From: Escallonia rubra
Taxonomy: Eukaryota > Streptophyta > Magnoliopsida > Escalloniales > Escalloniaceae
Reading direction: 5' to 3'
NCBI GenBank assembly: GCA_033065855.1
Contig: JAVXUO010002227.1
Location: 186,001-250,000 of the forward strand
DNA length: 64,000 bases
Shown here: positions 23,730 through 33,438 of the stretch, piece after piece
Numbering within the stretch: position 1 is the first letter of the stretch
How the letters are laid out: the number at the start of each line of letters is the position of its first letter
Program-made: the position numbers and the translations under genes
Notes under the pieces: generated by a model
Databases searched by the model: none
What the model was told of the DNA's origin: nothing
What the model saw: the letters and a program-made list of their open reading frames with translations, nothing else

Positions 23730-23826
23730 TTTGCGGAATAACAGGGCAGTCCTACTTTGGCAAGGGAACCATATGCACATGCATACCAGTCTTTGCCAAA
23801 GGAGAATTGCCCTGCAATTCACTCCC
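23730..23826 (+). ncRNA. MIR399: microRNA399 precursor, type B, unit a
   Basis: Plus-strand hairpin with the mature sequence on the 3' arm (23794-23814), starting TGCCAAAGGAGAATTG and ending CCCTG, a known miR399 variant with A at position 13. The 5' arm (23742-23762) reads CAGGGCAGTCCTACTT then TGGCA. The loop is about 30 bases and contains CATATGCACATGCATACC. Pairing extends outward through GGAATAA and TTCACTCC. Compared with units c and d this copy has GGG instead of GTG in the star arm, which improves pairing. It is divergent from the type A hairpin 2.4 kb to the left. Confidence 0.95.
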
Positions 23827-24639
23827 ATTGTATTTTGATGCCATGCATTTCAAGTTTCCGAAGATTGCAACTTTTAGTAATGAATTCAGGGTTGACATTA
23901 ATCGTAGTTTGCGTCATCATTCATGCTATTAACGGTCAGTCCTTAAACTATCGATAATATCTTTAATCTCAAGCTTTCCCCCTTCTTTCGCAGGTGAGCT
24001 GACTAGCAATTCTTTGAAAGGAGGCTTAGAACAAAGATGTAAAAGTCAATTACAAAGCTATTCCATGAGGGGTTGAGGCACTTTGCTATCTGAGAGGATT
24101 AGCCTTCGGTTCATTTCTTGGAACACTTCGAGGATGGCAAGTTTGTAGCAAGTTCATACTAGACCTGCACTCTTGTCGATATTACAAGATGATCTTTCTT
24201 ACAAAATGCAAAAAGTGGTTGGCACAAGAGAGGCTGTTTCTTCACTTAGGAACTGCGTTTGTAATAATTTCAATTAACCAGCCAACATAGTTTCTTTGGC
24301 AAGAGTTCTCTTCTTCGGTGGGATATCAGCCTGAAGTCCCTTAACTGCTGTATTCTTGATTTGACTCAAAGAATTCCATGCACAAAAATTTACACCCTTG
24401 CGAGGACTTTCAAGTTATTCATATCGCATTCGCTCGCTCGCCACGCACACAAAAAAATAAGAATGCATAGTACATCGATGACCTAGAGCTCTAACGAATC
24501 TCCTATTTCATCTTGCAGCACATAATCAACCATGTACTGACTGCCTGAACATCCATACACCAGCGCTAATGCTCATTAGCTCAATGCAGCCACGAACAAC
24601 CATTAATCTTTCTCTTTATATATGGAACATCCGGTGAGT

Positions 24640-25270
24640 TTTTGGCCATAGTTGACATACTTAAACCGGCCAGTAAACCCCATAAACTGACCGGTAAATC
24701 AGTTGAACTGGCTAGTGAGGGTAACTTAGACCTGTTAGCCTATTTTGGTTTTATCTCTTGGGAATGAGAGGCTCGACCAAATGGTCTCCTCTATCTTTTC
24801 CACTGCCCCAGACCTCGATAAAAAGGCCCTCTGGGGATGCTTCCAAACACAGCGAAAGTTAGGGAGAGGAAACGCTGCAGAGGCCTTGAGAGAGAAATAG
24901 AAAAAAATAATGTTTCCAATCATTTTTTCATTGCATCGTGCAGCTTGTTGAGCCTTTCAATCGATTGTTCAAAACCAACCAAGTCAAGAGGTAATTCCAT
25001 CTTCCATTCATTACGTGTTTTTAGAATAGATAGAGTTTTAGAAGCGTCTCCCATCCCCGTGACCCGATTTTGGTTTAAAAGGATAAAAGACAAAAAAAAT
25101 GAAGTAGAGTTCTAATGTAGTATTTTAGTAGCATTAAAATTCTACTAGAGTTAGACTTCTTTTTCAATTAGAATTCTAAGACAATTAGAAGTGTTAGTTG
25201 GAAGAATGCTAAGAACAATCGGCCGGAAGAAGTTGGGTTTATTTAGGTCTCGAGGAAATAAGACTGGAAT
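24640..25270. repeat. LTR-like repeat, partial copy
   Basis: Matches 37350-38040: AACCGGCCAGTAAA-type motifs, then CCAAATGGTCTCCTCTATC, CCACTGCCCCAGACCTC, a TATA-like GATAAAAAGG, a GA-rich stretch and a shared 3' part with TAGAGTTAGACTTCTTTTT. A promoter-like block inside a dispersed repeat suggests an LTR, but no coding region, primer site or paired LTR is visible. Confidence 0.5.
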
Positions 25271-25763
25271 TTAGGTCGCTTCCTATAGGGTCATTCAAGC
25301 AGTGATGGTTTTGATCCTAATAGTTAGGTTAGGTACGTAGGCCACTCGACCCCCAATCTTGAGTTCAAACCAAACTTAGGTTTAGTTTAAGTTGTTATCG
25401 TGCACCGTTTAGGTTTGTTATCGTGCACTGTTTTGTGTTTTTTGTATTTAGGATAAAAATATAAAGTCACAATAAACAAGTTAGAGATTATTAGGGCACG
25501 ACTGAGATACTTCAAAAAATTCAACTATGTATCCAGCTAACATCCATTCATCAAGACTTAGCAAGGCTTTTGTGAATTTGGTTAGAACGTAGTGATTATA
25601 AACTTACTTGTATACCATAACATGCAAAAGTATACAATATGCAGATTCTACCTATGGCAGACAAATGTAATAGGTCTCTTAGCAGACAAATTATTCTGAT
25701 CTAACATACAAACAATATCCCTTATCTCGGAAATAAGTGGTCTGCAATTACTTGGCAAACACA

Positions 25764-26640
25764 TTAAACATGCAAATAATTTTGAACTAGTATAAGATTA
25801 AGGTTCATCTTTAACAATTCATCATCAACATTATTCTTAGAAGCATTGTTGAAACTAATACTCATTAACTTGTTCTCTTTTTTGAAGTTCGTACATGCTC
25901 TTCGTATAATATCAGCAACAACAGATGCATCATGTGGATATGGAAACATTTCGAAGTCAATGATTTCTTGTGTAAAACCTAGTCTGCATCAACCCAATAA
26001 GCCGTAAGACAACAATATCTAAGAATATTAAGAGATCTCTAAACACCAGAAGTAAGACTAGCTTTACCATCAAAGTTTTTAAAATAATTACCGTTGTTCA
26101 GCGGCATTATATTATTTTAGTGCATCAGACTTAGTAGTCTTTCTATGAACATTTTTATACAAAGGTTGCACATGATTATTCATATATCTTCACCTCCGAG
26201 GATTGTTAAAGGGTTCTCGTATACAGCTACTGTCGTTCGATAAAGATAGAATCTCCATCTCCGGTTGAGGAAAAAAGAAAAATTCCATTATGAGGTGAAT
26301 GACTTCCTTGAAAGAAGTCCGAGCCGGGTTACACTTTTTACCATCGGCAAAGTTGAACATTCTTCATTGTACACAATAAGTTCTTTAAGACCGTCTCTTT
26401 GCTGTCACTGACTATAAATATATACTTACTTAAAAAAAGATAATGGTGTTTTGCTACATCAATATGACCTTGTCTAGATTTACATTGAAATTAAGATGAG
26501 AATTACCACTACCATGTGAAAAAAACTTGAAACAATATTTACATTGAGCTTTGGATACTTTATAAACCATAACCTTTGTAAAATGATCCCAACAGTTAGC
26601 TTTTATTTTTCTTTCCGTCTTTTAGACTTTATACCCAGTG
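25764..26640 (-). pseudogene. hAT transposase with BED zinc finger, decayed
   Basis: Reading the minus strand, a BED-type zinc-finger remnant (KAQCKYCFKFFSHGSGNSHLN, near 26460-26580) is followed about 500 bases later by a transposase core remnant LTAYWVDAD, a stop, then VLHKK. After a frameshift comes IDFEMFPYPHDAS with NKLMSISFNNASKNN. These resemble the start of the catalytic region of plant RICESLEEPER-like hAT transposases. Frameshifts and stops make it inactive. The element seems to run from about 25.3 to 27.3 kb; its GC-rich terminal part is at about 27120-27320. A second relic of the same family is at 55370-55760. Confidence 0.7.
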
Positions 26641-27808
26641 GTGATTGTACTAGAAGGCTTTTTGCGGTGCTCATAGTGGTTGACATTTTTAGTTACGTAA
26701 TTTTGATGGTCTTGAAGTAGACAGTTTTTTAAATGTTTCAAAGAAAAAAATACAAAACTGGTAAGATGAATAAAGTAGTAAAAGAATTACAGTGATAAAT
26801 AATATGAAATATCTTTTAAGCTAAAAGCTATCGATCAATAATTAAAAAAAGCTTGTAATTGAAAAATTGAGAAGGTTAGTAATGAATACGAACGCACAAC
26901 AAAGCTCGTAGATAAGGGACAATTGTGAATTGTAGTTGAGGTGTGAAGAATAGTGAAGAGAATGAGTCAATTTATAGTTTTTTCAAGCCCAGAAAAGATC
27001 AAAATGCTCCTAAAACTAGGTGTTTAGAGTTGTTGGAAAAGGTAAATATATAAAAATGCACAAAAAGGTTGTGTGGAATAAGCCTTTGACCTCAAAGGCT
27101 TTGAGGATTCAAATGTTTTAGTAGCCGGGGCCAAGCCGGGCTTGTGCTTGATAAGGGGCCTGGTGGTGGCGGGCTAATACAGGCTAGGCCAATTTTTTTT
27201 TTTTTGGAAACAATTTGGTCCAGCCCCGCTCTAGGCCCTTCTAGCCTGGCCTGCACTATACATGGTGTGGGTGGGGCCGACCCGGACTTTCTTTGGGCTG
27301 GCCCTTTTGACAACTCCAATTTTTCCCCTTAATTTCATGCTTCCTTGTTCTCCAAGAATGACTATTCTCCGGCTTATATACATATAATTAGGAACTTAGG
27401 ATAGATGAGCTAGCTTTTTGTCCACAAGGGAGGTGTGTGTGTGTGTGTGTGGGGGGGGGGGGGGGAGGAGAGGTATGGCAATGGGGCGGGTTGGATGCGG
27501 ATCTTATGAAATCTGTACTAGGCCCGTTAGTCCTAAAACCCCGCCCGCCCTGTCACTAGGGGTGAGCAACGAACCGTTCAAACCGAGTCGAACCGTGCAA
27601 ACTGAACTGATCGAATCCGGACCGTTAATAAGCTTGAATGGTTTGAGTTCAAAATTTCAAACTGAGGCCGATTCGGTTCACGGTTCAGAAATTCCAAACC
27701 GGCACTGAACCAAACCGAACCGAACCGCGATGGCTTATATTATCCTTAAAAAATGCTATACCTTACCTTGGTTAGCTGAATATACCCTAGTTACTCTACT
27801 ATATATAC

Positions 27809-29312
27809 TAGGGGTGAGCACGGTTCGGTTTGGTTCGGTTTAGGGGTCAAACCGTAAACCGAACCAATGGACCTCGGTTCACAAATTCTCAAACCAAACC
27901 AAACCATGACACCTCGGTTTGAACGGTTCGGTTTGAACGGTTCAATCGGTTTAAATTAAACGGTTCGGATCGGTTTGAGGTAGTTTAAACATAATATGTC
28001 AGTAATATGCATCCTTTTACATATATCTTTTCAAGCAATTCAACAAAACAACTTTCCCATGTCATAATTTTCATATATGGACTCAGATTTGGTAGGTTAC
28101 TGACGACCAACAGGTAATCAAACAACTCCTTTTCCCTGGAAAAGGCTACACAATGGCTACTCTTAAACATCTAATCTCCCTCATTATTTTAACAGCATGC
28201 AAAATGGTATTCTCTTAATTAACTGACTTTTTAACAGGGCTCAGCTGTTCAAGCTGTTCAAGTTAAGAATGTGGTGTACGAGAACATAAAAGGAACAAGT
28301 GCTTCTGATGTGGCTAACTGGCTATAAAGTTTGATTGCAGTAAGAGCTTCCCCTGTCAGGGAATTGTCTTGGAAGAAATAAACATGGTAAGACAAGGTGG
28401 TAAAGCAGCAAAAGCTGTGTGCAGCAACTTACTGTTATTGTTGCATTTTTGCGAGCATGGCTAAACAATAGACATTGATGTAAGTAATTTATTTGATACA
28501 CCGAAAACCTAAAAAACTAGAATGAAAATTAGAACTCACCTGCTCAAATTTCAGAAGCCGAAGAGAGTGCAATTGGATCCAAGAAATTGAAGAAACACGA
28601 TCTGGGCAGGAAACTTAATCTGGGCAGTGACCTTGATCTGGAATTTTGGGAATGAAATTGGAATCTGGGCAGCAACTTTAAGGCTTGATCTTCCCAAATA
28701 TTGGCCACGGCTGAGATCGCGATCGCAATCTAAGAAGAAACCCGTGGGCACTGGGCAGTGATCTTCATCCGTGGGCTTGTGTCATGAACCCAGCTGCGAT
28801 GCAGGATGAGCTCGAAGGAGAAGCCCCCCACAACAGAGCACCGACTGCGTCTGCTGCGACCGCTGATATCTTCTTCCCCTCTCTAATCAGATGATTATTC
28901 TCTATCTCATCAACAATGGCAGCTGCAGCAGTAGTGTCTCTGATCGGATGGTGCGTTGTCGAAGAGTGGAAGAGTGAACCGTGAAGTTTGAAGTCTCTGA
29001 AGTTTGAAGACTTCAGCTGCAGCAGTAAAGAATTGCGGCTGAAGTCTATGAAGTTTGAAGAATGAAAATAGATTTTTAGGGTAAGGTATATAATATATAT
29101 ATATATATATTTTTTAATTCCTATATACCCTCGGTTCGGTTCGGTTCAGTAACGGTTTGGAAATCTTGAACCGTGAACCGAACCGAACCGGCCTCGGTTC
29201 GGAAAATCTCAATCCAAACCGTTCAATCTCATCAACGGTCCGGATTCGATCGGTTCGGTTCCATCGGTTTGAGCGGTTCGGATCGGTTTCATCGGTTCAC
29301 TGCTCACCCCTA
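27809..29312. mobile_element. Inner hAT element, same family, inverted
   Basis: Begins TAGGGGTGAGCACGGTTCGG and ends TGCTCACCCCTA. Duplications ATATATAC (27801-27808) and ATATGTAC (29313-29320) agree at 7 of 8. Its left end matches the right end of the surrounding element and vice versa, so it inserted in the opposite orientation. It carries a polygalacturonase exon fragment (28238-28431). Confidence 0.88.
28238..28431 (+). pseudogene. Polygalacturonase (GH28) exon fragment
   Basis: After a splice-acceptor-like AACAG the sequence encodes SAVQAVQVKNVVYENIKGTS ASDVA, then, past an 8-bp insertion that shifts the frame, IKFDCSKSFPCQGIVLEEIN MVRQGG and KAAKAVCSN. This is the C-terminal region of plant pectin-degrading polygalacturonases, downstream of the catalytic motifs. 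Those motifs are absent, so no enzyme can result. The insertion consists of TGTGGCTA followed by ACTGGCTA (28309-28324), a near-duplication like a hAT excision footprint. The fragment sits inside a non-autonomous hAT element and was probably captured from a host gene. Confidence 0.8.
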
Positions 29313-30040
29313 ATATGTACCTTGTCCTTTTGCTCTAGTTAATAGTTTTCTCACTTCATTTACCCTAATTTATTTCATTTTCAACCTACTCTTCTTCAGC
29401 CGCCCCACTTTCAGGTTCATACATCAGCAGCCCCATCTTACTCAATACCCAAATCTGGATACGTAGAGAAACATATCTTGAAGGACCTGGGGTTGGAATT
29501 TTGGATACATAGATAAACTAGTTTCTTCCTAGATCAACTTGTTTTGCCATCCAAAGTAAGGCCTGCCGTCTGAAATCAAATTGTTGCTATCTTTCTCCTG
29601 GACCTGCCTCACCATTTCTCCTTCAAGGTTAGCTAGTTTCTGGAAATGAAAAAGCTTCAAGGTTATAGATAGTTTGGTGGAAAATCTTTACTAGCCACCC
29701 GGATTTTAAGTAGTATTCAATGAATACTACTTATATATTCACAATAGATCAGTAGGGCACTCTAGGAAGAAGACAAAGTAGTGCAATGAAGGCTATTTTC
29801 TCACCTTCCTTTGATTTGTAACTGGTTCTGTAAGCTCTTTCCTCCACTAACACTCCCTTTGGGAAAGAGGAAACGGATTTTGAAGAGGAAGGACCGACAC
29901 TAAATTGGTTTATCTTTAGAACTTATCATTGTAATGTAACTTTTACTTGTTGGCTTGATTAGTGTTTTCAATTTATCACGAAATTCAATTGTAATGTAAC
30001 TTTGGTTTAGTGGACTTTTATTTTTCTTTGAAAGAAAATA

Positions 30041-31269
30041 GGGTTAATTTTATGCTACACCCCGTACTTAGGGGTCAGTTACACCCAGCACCTTATGGTT
30101 TTAATTTTGGCACCCAGCACCAAAATTTTGAAAAATCTTGGCACCCAGCACCAGATGACGGTCAAGAGGCACTTTGACCACACGTCTGTTAATTTTTCAG
30201 GGGCAAAATAATCTTATTGCCCCTTAAAGCATACATGTCATCCAGTCAGCTACACATGGCCTAATTGGGCTCTCCACGTCACCAGCTCTGGACTTCTGGT
30301 CTCTAAACTCTCACCCACAGCATCTCCCAATCAACAATGGGTTGCTGTCTTAGCACCACGCCCCCCAAAACAAACCACCCACATTCCATCCCTTCGACCC
30401 ACCACCACCACCATTTGCCTAAATCTGGCTCCGATGGCAGAGACCCACCACCTCCACCGCCAATACTGGAGGAAGAGACCGTGAAAGAAGTCCTCTCGGA
30501 AACCCCCATCCCAAAATCACCAACATCGGTACTAGCAGACAGCACCAAACGGCCCAGAGTCCAAGAACCCAAGGTTGAATCACTGGCTCCGCCAAATTCG
30601 ATGGACGAGACCGTCTCTGAGGTCTCTGAGATCTGCAGCTTCAGCGGCAGCTTCTCGACTACAACGGTGACCGAGGTGAGGGACGACGACGACGGAGAAA
30701 TGACCCAAAGGGTCCGTAAGTCTCCCGTAAAGATCCCGAGAAAATGGCCGTACTCCGGCGAACTCCCCAGAACAACAGAGAGGGGAGCCCGGTCTCCGGT
30801 CAGAAGGTCGGCTCCATCGCCGGTCCTGGCGAGGACAGTGACAGGTCAGCGGTGGAATGCGGGGCTGGCTAATGGCATCCAGCGGGATCCCAGCGAAAGA
30901 TGAATCCAGGTAACGGTACTGTGATAGGCTCCGTCGGCTCCATCTCCCTGCGAATCGCCGATCGATATGCCCCTCGAATAAACAGTTGGGAAATTTTGTA
31001 ATTGGGGATTAATTGAGGGATATGTGGAAGGAGAGAGAGAATAAGGGCTGTTGGAGGGAAATGACGTGGACAGCCAATTGGCCATGTGTCACTAACTGGG
31101 ATGACATGTAAGCTTTAGGGGCAATAATCCCATTTTACCCCTGAAAAACTAACAGTCGTCTAGTCAACAGGCAGTTTGACCGTCATTTGGTGTTGGGTGC
31201 CAATTTTAAAACCCCAGGGTACTGGGTGTAACTGACCCCTAAGTATAGGGTGCTGGGTAAAATTAACCT
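30041..31269. mobile_element. Pack-MULE with open reading frame
   Basis: Perfect 9-bp target duplications AAGAAAATA (30032-30040 and 31270-31278) flank long inverted repeats (about 30041-30247 and 31090-31269). These begin GGGTTAATTTTA and, on the other strand, AGGTTAATTTTA, and share TACTTAGGGGTCAGTTACAC. The left repeat holds one extra internal duplication of GGCACCCAGCACCA. The interior is a GC-rich plant gene fragment with a leader and a 188-codon frame. There is no transposase. The insertion is in the middle hAT element. Confidence 0.92.
30337..30903 (+). CDS. Captured MGCC-type plant protein fragment (188 aa)
   Basis: Open from an ATG 90 bases inside the unique part of the Pack-MULE. 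It starts MGCCLSTTPP, a likely N-myristoylation and palmitoylation signal. It continues with a His run, a Pro run (PPPPPP), VKEVLSETPIPK, a Ser/Glu segment (SEVSEICSFSGSFSTTTVTE), an acidic DDDD, and a basic RKSPVKIPRKWPYSGELPR followed by RSPVRRSAPSP. This composition and order resemble the N-terminal part of a plant-specific Ser/Arg/Pro-rich family whose members begin MGCC and have no assigned function. The frame ends shortly after GLANGIQRDPSER, where relatives would continue, and ATCCAGGTAACG just downstream looks like a splice donor, so the element probably captured exon 1. Whether it is transcribed is unknown. Confidence 0.5.
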   Translation: MGCCLSTTPPKTNHPHSIPSTHHHHHLPKSGSDGRDPPPPPPILEEETVKEVLSETPIPKSPTSVLADSTKRPRVQEPKVESLAPPNSMDETVSEVSEICSFSGSFSTTTVTEVRDDDDGEMTQRVRKSPVKIPRKWPYSGELPRTTERGARSPVRRSAPSPVLARTVTGQRWNAGLANGIQRDPSER

Positions 31270-31458
31270 AAGAAAATAATGTTTAAACGATGCCCAAACC
31301 AATCCGAACCGTTAATTTGAACCGTTTAAACCGTTCAAATCGAGGTGTATTGGTTCGGTTTGGTTCAAGAATTTGTGAACCGAGGTTCATTGGTTTGGTT
31401 TGCGGTTTAGCCCCCAAAACCGAACCAAACCGAACCGTGTTCACCCCTACTTGTCACT

Positions 31459-32352
31459 GGGTCAAAAGAGTCTAATACCATTCCCAATCCTAAGCTAGTT
31501 TATAAAACCCGACCCCGCCCCGCTCTTTCCTTACTCACAACCACAGCCAAATCTTAGGGACTTGAATAGAAGAATAAGGCACAAAAATGCTTAGACAAGC
31601 CATAATTTGATGCGATTCAACGCTTGCAGGATGAAATCAAGGCTTAAACAGCCATCATGGATCTCATAAAGATAGCGTACTTATCATCAAAAGTTTCACA
31701 ACTGAAAAATTAGTGCTAAAAGAGCACCGCCGGCACATACTCACCTTAGCATCCTCCGGTCTCACTTAACAAGCTCAGCAATGAGCCAATTACCCTGAGT
31801 ACCGTCGACACCTCCACCCAATTGCAACTATGATCGACCTCGATTAAGATCTGTAGCTTGAAGCCATGGTGGAGGTGGTCGTGACAGCGACGGTGGAGGT
31901 GGTGATGATGCTGTTTGGTCAAGGTGGAGGTGGACAGTCTTTGGTCGACTATTAGGTGGTGGGTGGCCGGTTAGGTGGTGGCAAGGTGGCGGTGGTTTGT
32001 GGCCGTGGGGGACTGATCGCTGACGTTGTGGGGGAGAGAAGGCAGTGGCAACAGCAGCGGCCTTTGAGTCGCCAGAAGAAAGAGAGGCAATTATAGGGTT
32101 TTGTCAACAACTATATATATAGAATGGACGGCTGAGATTGGTTGATAAGTAATGGCTTAGGGTTAGTAACCGGGCGGGTACGAGTCGCGGGGCGGGCTGC
32201 ACAGAAAACCATATCCGACCTTAATCATAAGCGGGTTAAAAATATAAATACCATACCCGCCCCATAACCCGGTCAAAGTGAAAATAATCCGCTCCTATCG
32301 GGGCGGGGCAGGGTCGGAGATCCACCGGTTGCGAATCTAATTGCCGTCCCTA
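31459..32352. other. Remaining interior of outermost hAT element
   Basis: Contains a GGTGG-rich stretch (about 31870-32000), a leader-like stretch and the right terminal region with GGGCGGG motifs. No coding region is recognised. Confidence 0.4.
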
Positions 32353-33140
32353 GAGAGAGAGAGAGAGAGAGAGTATTTTATCCTTGTCCCTTGAGCAAGT
32401 CACATGCAGTTGAAGCCATCTTTTGTCATTGTCTTGTCCCTTGAGTTAAACCTTCAACAACAGGTAGTCTCACTCGGTGGCTCACTTTTACTTCCAGTTG
32501 AACTACAGGTAGTTTGACAGAACGATAATAATAAGAAGGTATAGGAACAAGACCTTGCATATATGTAATAGCATTTTTCTCTACTTATGTGTTATTCAGT
32601 CTCAAGTTTTATGCCTCAATTTGTATTTGTGGCTCTGTAACAAACTCGAAGCTGCATCTTTTTCTCATCTTTTTTCGCGCTGGTACTTACGGGTTTGTCA
32701 TGGAACCTTTTATGTATTAGTGTTCGAGAGGCAGAATAAGCAACAATAATTGCAGCATTAAGAAAGATGCACATAATCTTACTTTCGTTCGCCATGAATA
32801 CGTTGATTAACTCTACCAAGTACTAATTACCACTACAGTATAGTACTCGAATCTTGGACATGCCAAATCGTAGACCATTCATTCCACTAGTCATTAAGGA
32901 AATGGTTGATTAGTCTTTAGATTATTACTATTTCAAATCTGTGTGGACGTACAGTAGTATTTTTCGTAACATGATAATGGACAATCGTACTTTGGTTCAA
33001 TCATATATGTACGTATTTCTCACGAGTCACTAGAAATGGAGAGCAACCTTCATGGCCTTTCAGAAGGAAATATGGTGAGAGAAATGGAGACCATGACCCC
33101 GTGCATGAAAAAGTGTTTAATCTCTAAAGGAATTATGCCA

Positions 33141-33205
33141 GCATATGCCACTCCGTTCTTCAGCATATCCAAAATCAAGGTGCAAGCCGACTAGTACATG
33201 AAGAG
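33141..33205 (+). promoter_or_regulatory. Double P1BS of MIR399 type B, unit b
   Basis: GCATATGC (33141-33148) and GCATATCC (33163-33170), spacing identical to units a and c. The TATA-like motif of the other units reads GTACATGAA here, a weaker match. Confidence 0.7.
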
Positions 33206-33265
33206 CTTTTTGGTTTCCTCTGAAGATTATTCGAGCATGGTTGTTTGAATAAAGGCAGATGTGGG

Positions 33266-33386
33266 TTAGAGGAATAACAGTGCAGGTCCTCCTTTGGCAA
33301 GGGAACTATAAAGGCAGATGTGGGTTAGAGGAATAACAGTGCAGTCCAGTCTTTGCCAAAGGAGAATTGCCCTGCAATTTACTCCC
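33266..33386 (+). ncRNA. MIR399: microRNA399 precursor, type B, unit b (enlarged loop)
   Basis: The mature arm (33354-33374) starts TGCCAAAGGAGAATTG and ends CCCTG, identical to the other B copies. The star arm lies at 33278-33299 (CAGTGCAGGTCC then TCCTTTGGCA, one extra G). A 35-bp block (33251-33285) has been copied into the loop (33310-33344), replacing the usual CATATGCACATGC loop and lengthening it to about 54 bases. The copied block brings a second partial star arm (CAGTGCAGTCC), so alternative folds are possible. The mature sequence is intact, but processing may differ. Confidence 0.85.
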
Positions 33387-33438
33387 ATTGTAATTTTGAT
33401 GTCATGCATTTCAAGTTTATGAAGATTGCAACTTTTAG

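Larger units (their letters stand above)
20750..24635. repeat. MIR399 duplication unit a
   Basis: Homologous to units b, c and d. It starts near CATGCTTCCTTGTTCTCCAAG (also at 27338), passes a GT/GA microsatellite (20868-20898), and contains the type A hairpin (21350) and type B hairpin (23794). It continues through the shared downstream region to about 24635, where an LTR-like repeat interrupts the homology. No LINE is present at the position where c and d carry one, because the unit ends before it. Confidence 0.85.
27557..31450. mobile_element. Middle hAT element (nested)
   Basis: Begins TAGGGGTGAGCAACGAACCG and ends GTGTTCACCCCTA. Flanking 8-bp duplications are CCTGTCAC (27549-27556) and CTTGTCAC (31451-31458), agreeing at 7 of 8 bases. 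The subterminal regions are dense in CGGTTCGGTT/AACCGAACC repeats. It contains two later insertions, an inverted relative of itself (27809-29312) and a Pack-MULE (30041-31269). Removing them leaves about 1.2 kb with no recognised coding region. Confidence 0.85.
27470..32352. mobile_element. Outermost hAT-like element of a nested block
   Basis: The left end GGTATGGCAATGGGGCGGGTT and right end (reverse complement) TAGGGACGGCAATTAG share the TAGGGATGGCAA pattern of a plant hAT family with GGGGCGGG-rich subterminal repeats, seen again at 32160-32330. The target was a GA microsatellite, so the 8-bp duplication cannot be resolved. The middle hAT element splits its left terminal region after about 85 bases. 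No transposase is present. Confidence 0.6.
27325..33438. repeat. MIR399 duplication unit b (interrupted)
   Basis: The left piece 27325-27470 matches 20745-20870 of unit a, up to a GT/G/GA tract. The right piece 32353-33438 matches 22800-23880 of unit a. Between them sits the nested transposon block inserted in a GA tract. The section holding the type A hairpin is missing. The right edge ends abruptly near 33438, in the sequence just after the type B hairpin. Confidence 0.8.

Noticed and set aside
27985-28170. Short minus-strand frame inside the inner hAT element
   Set aside because: Only 61 codons, no motif, opposite to the polygalacturonase fragment.
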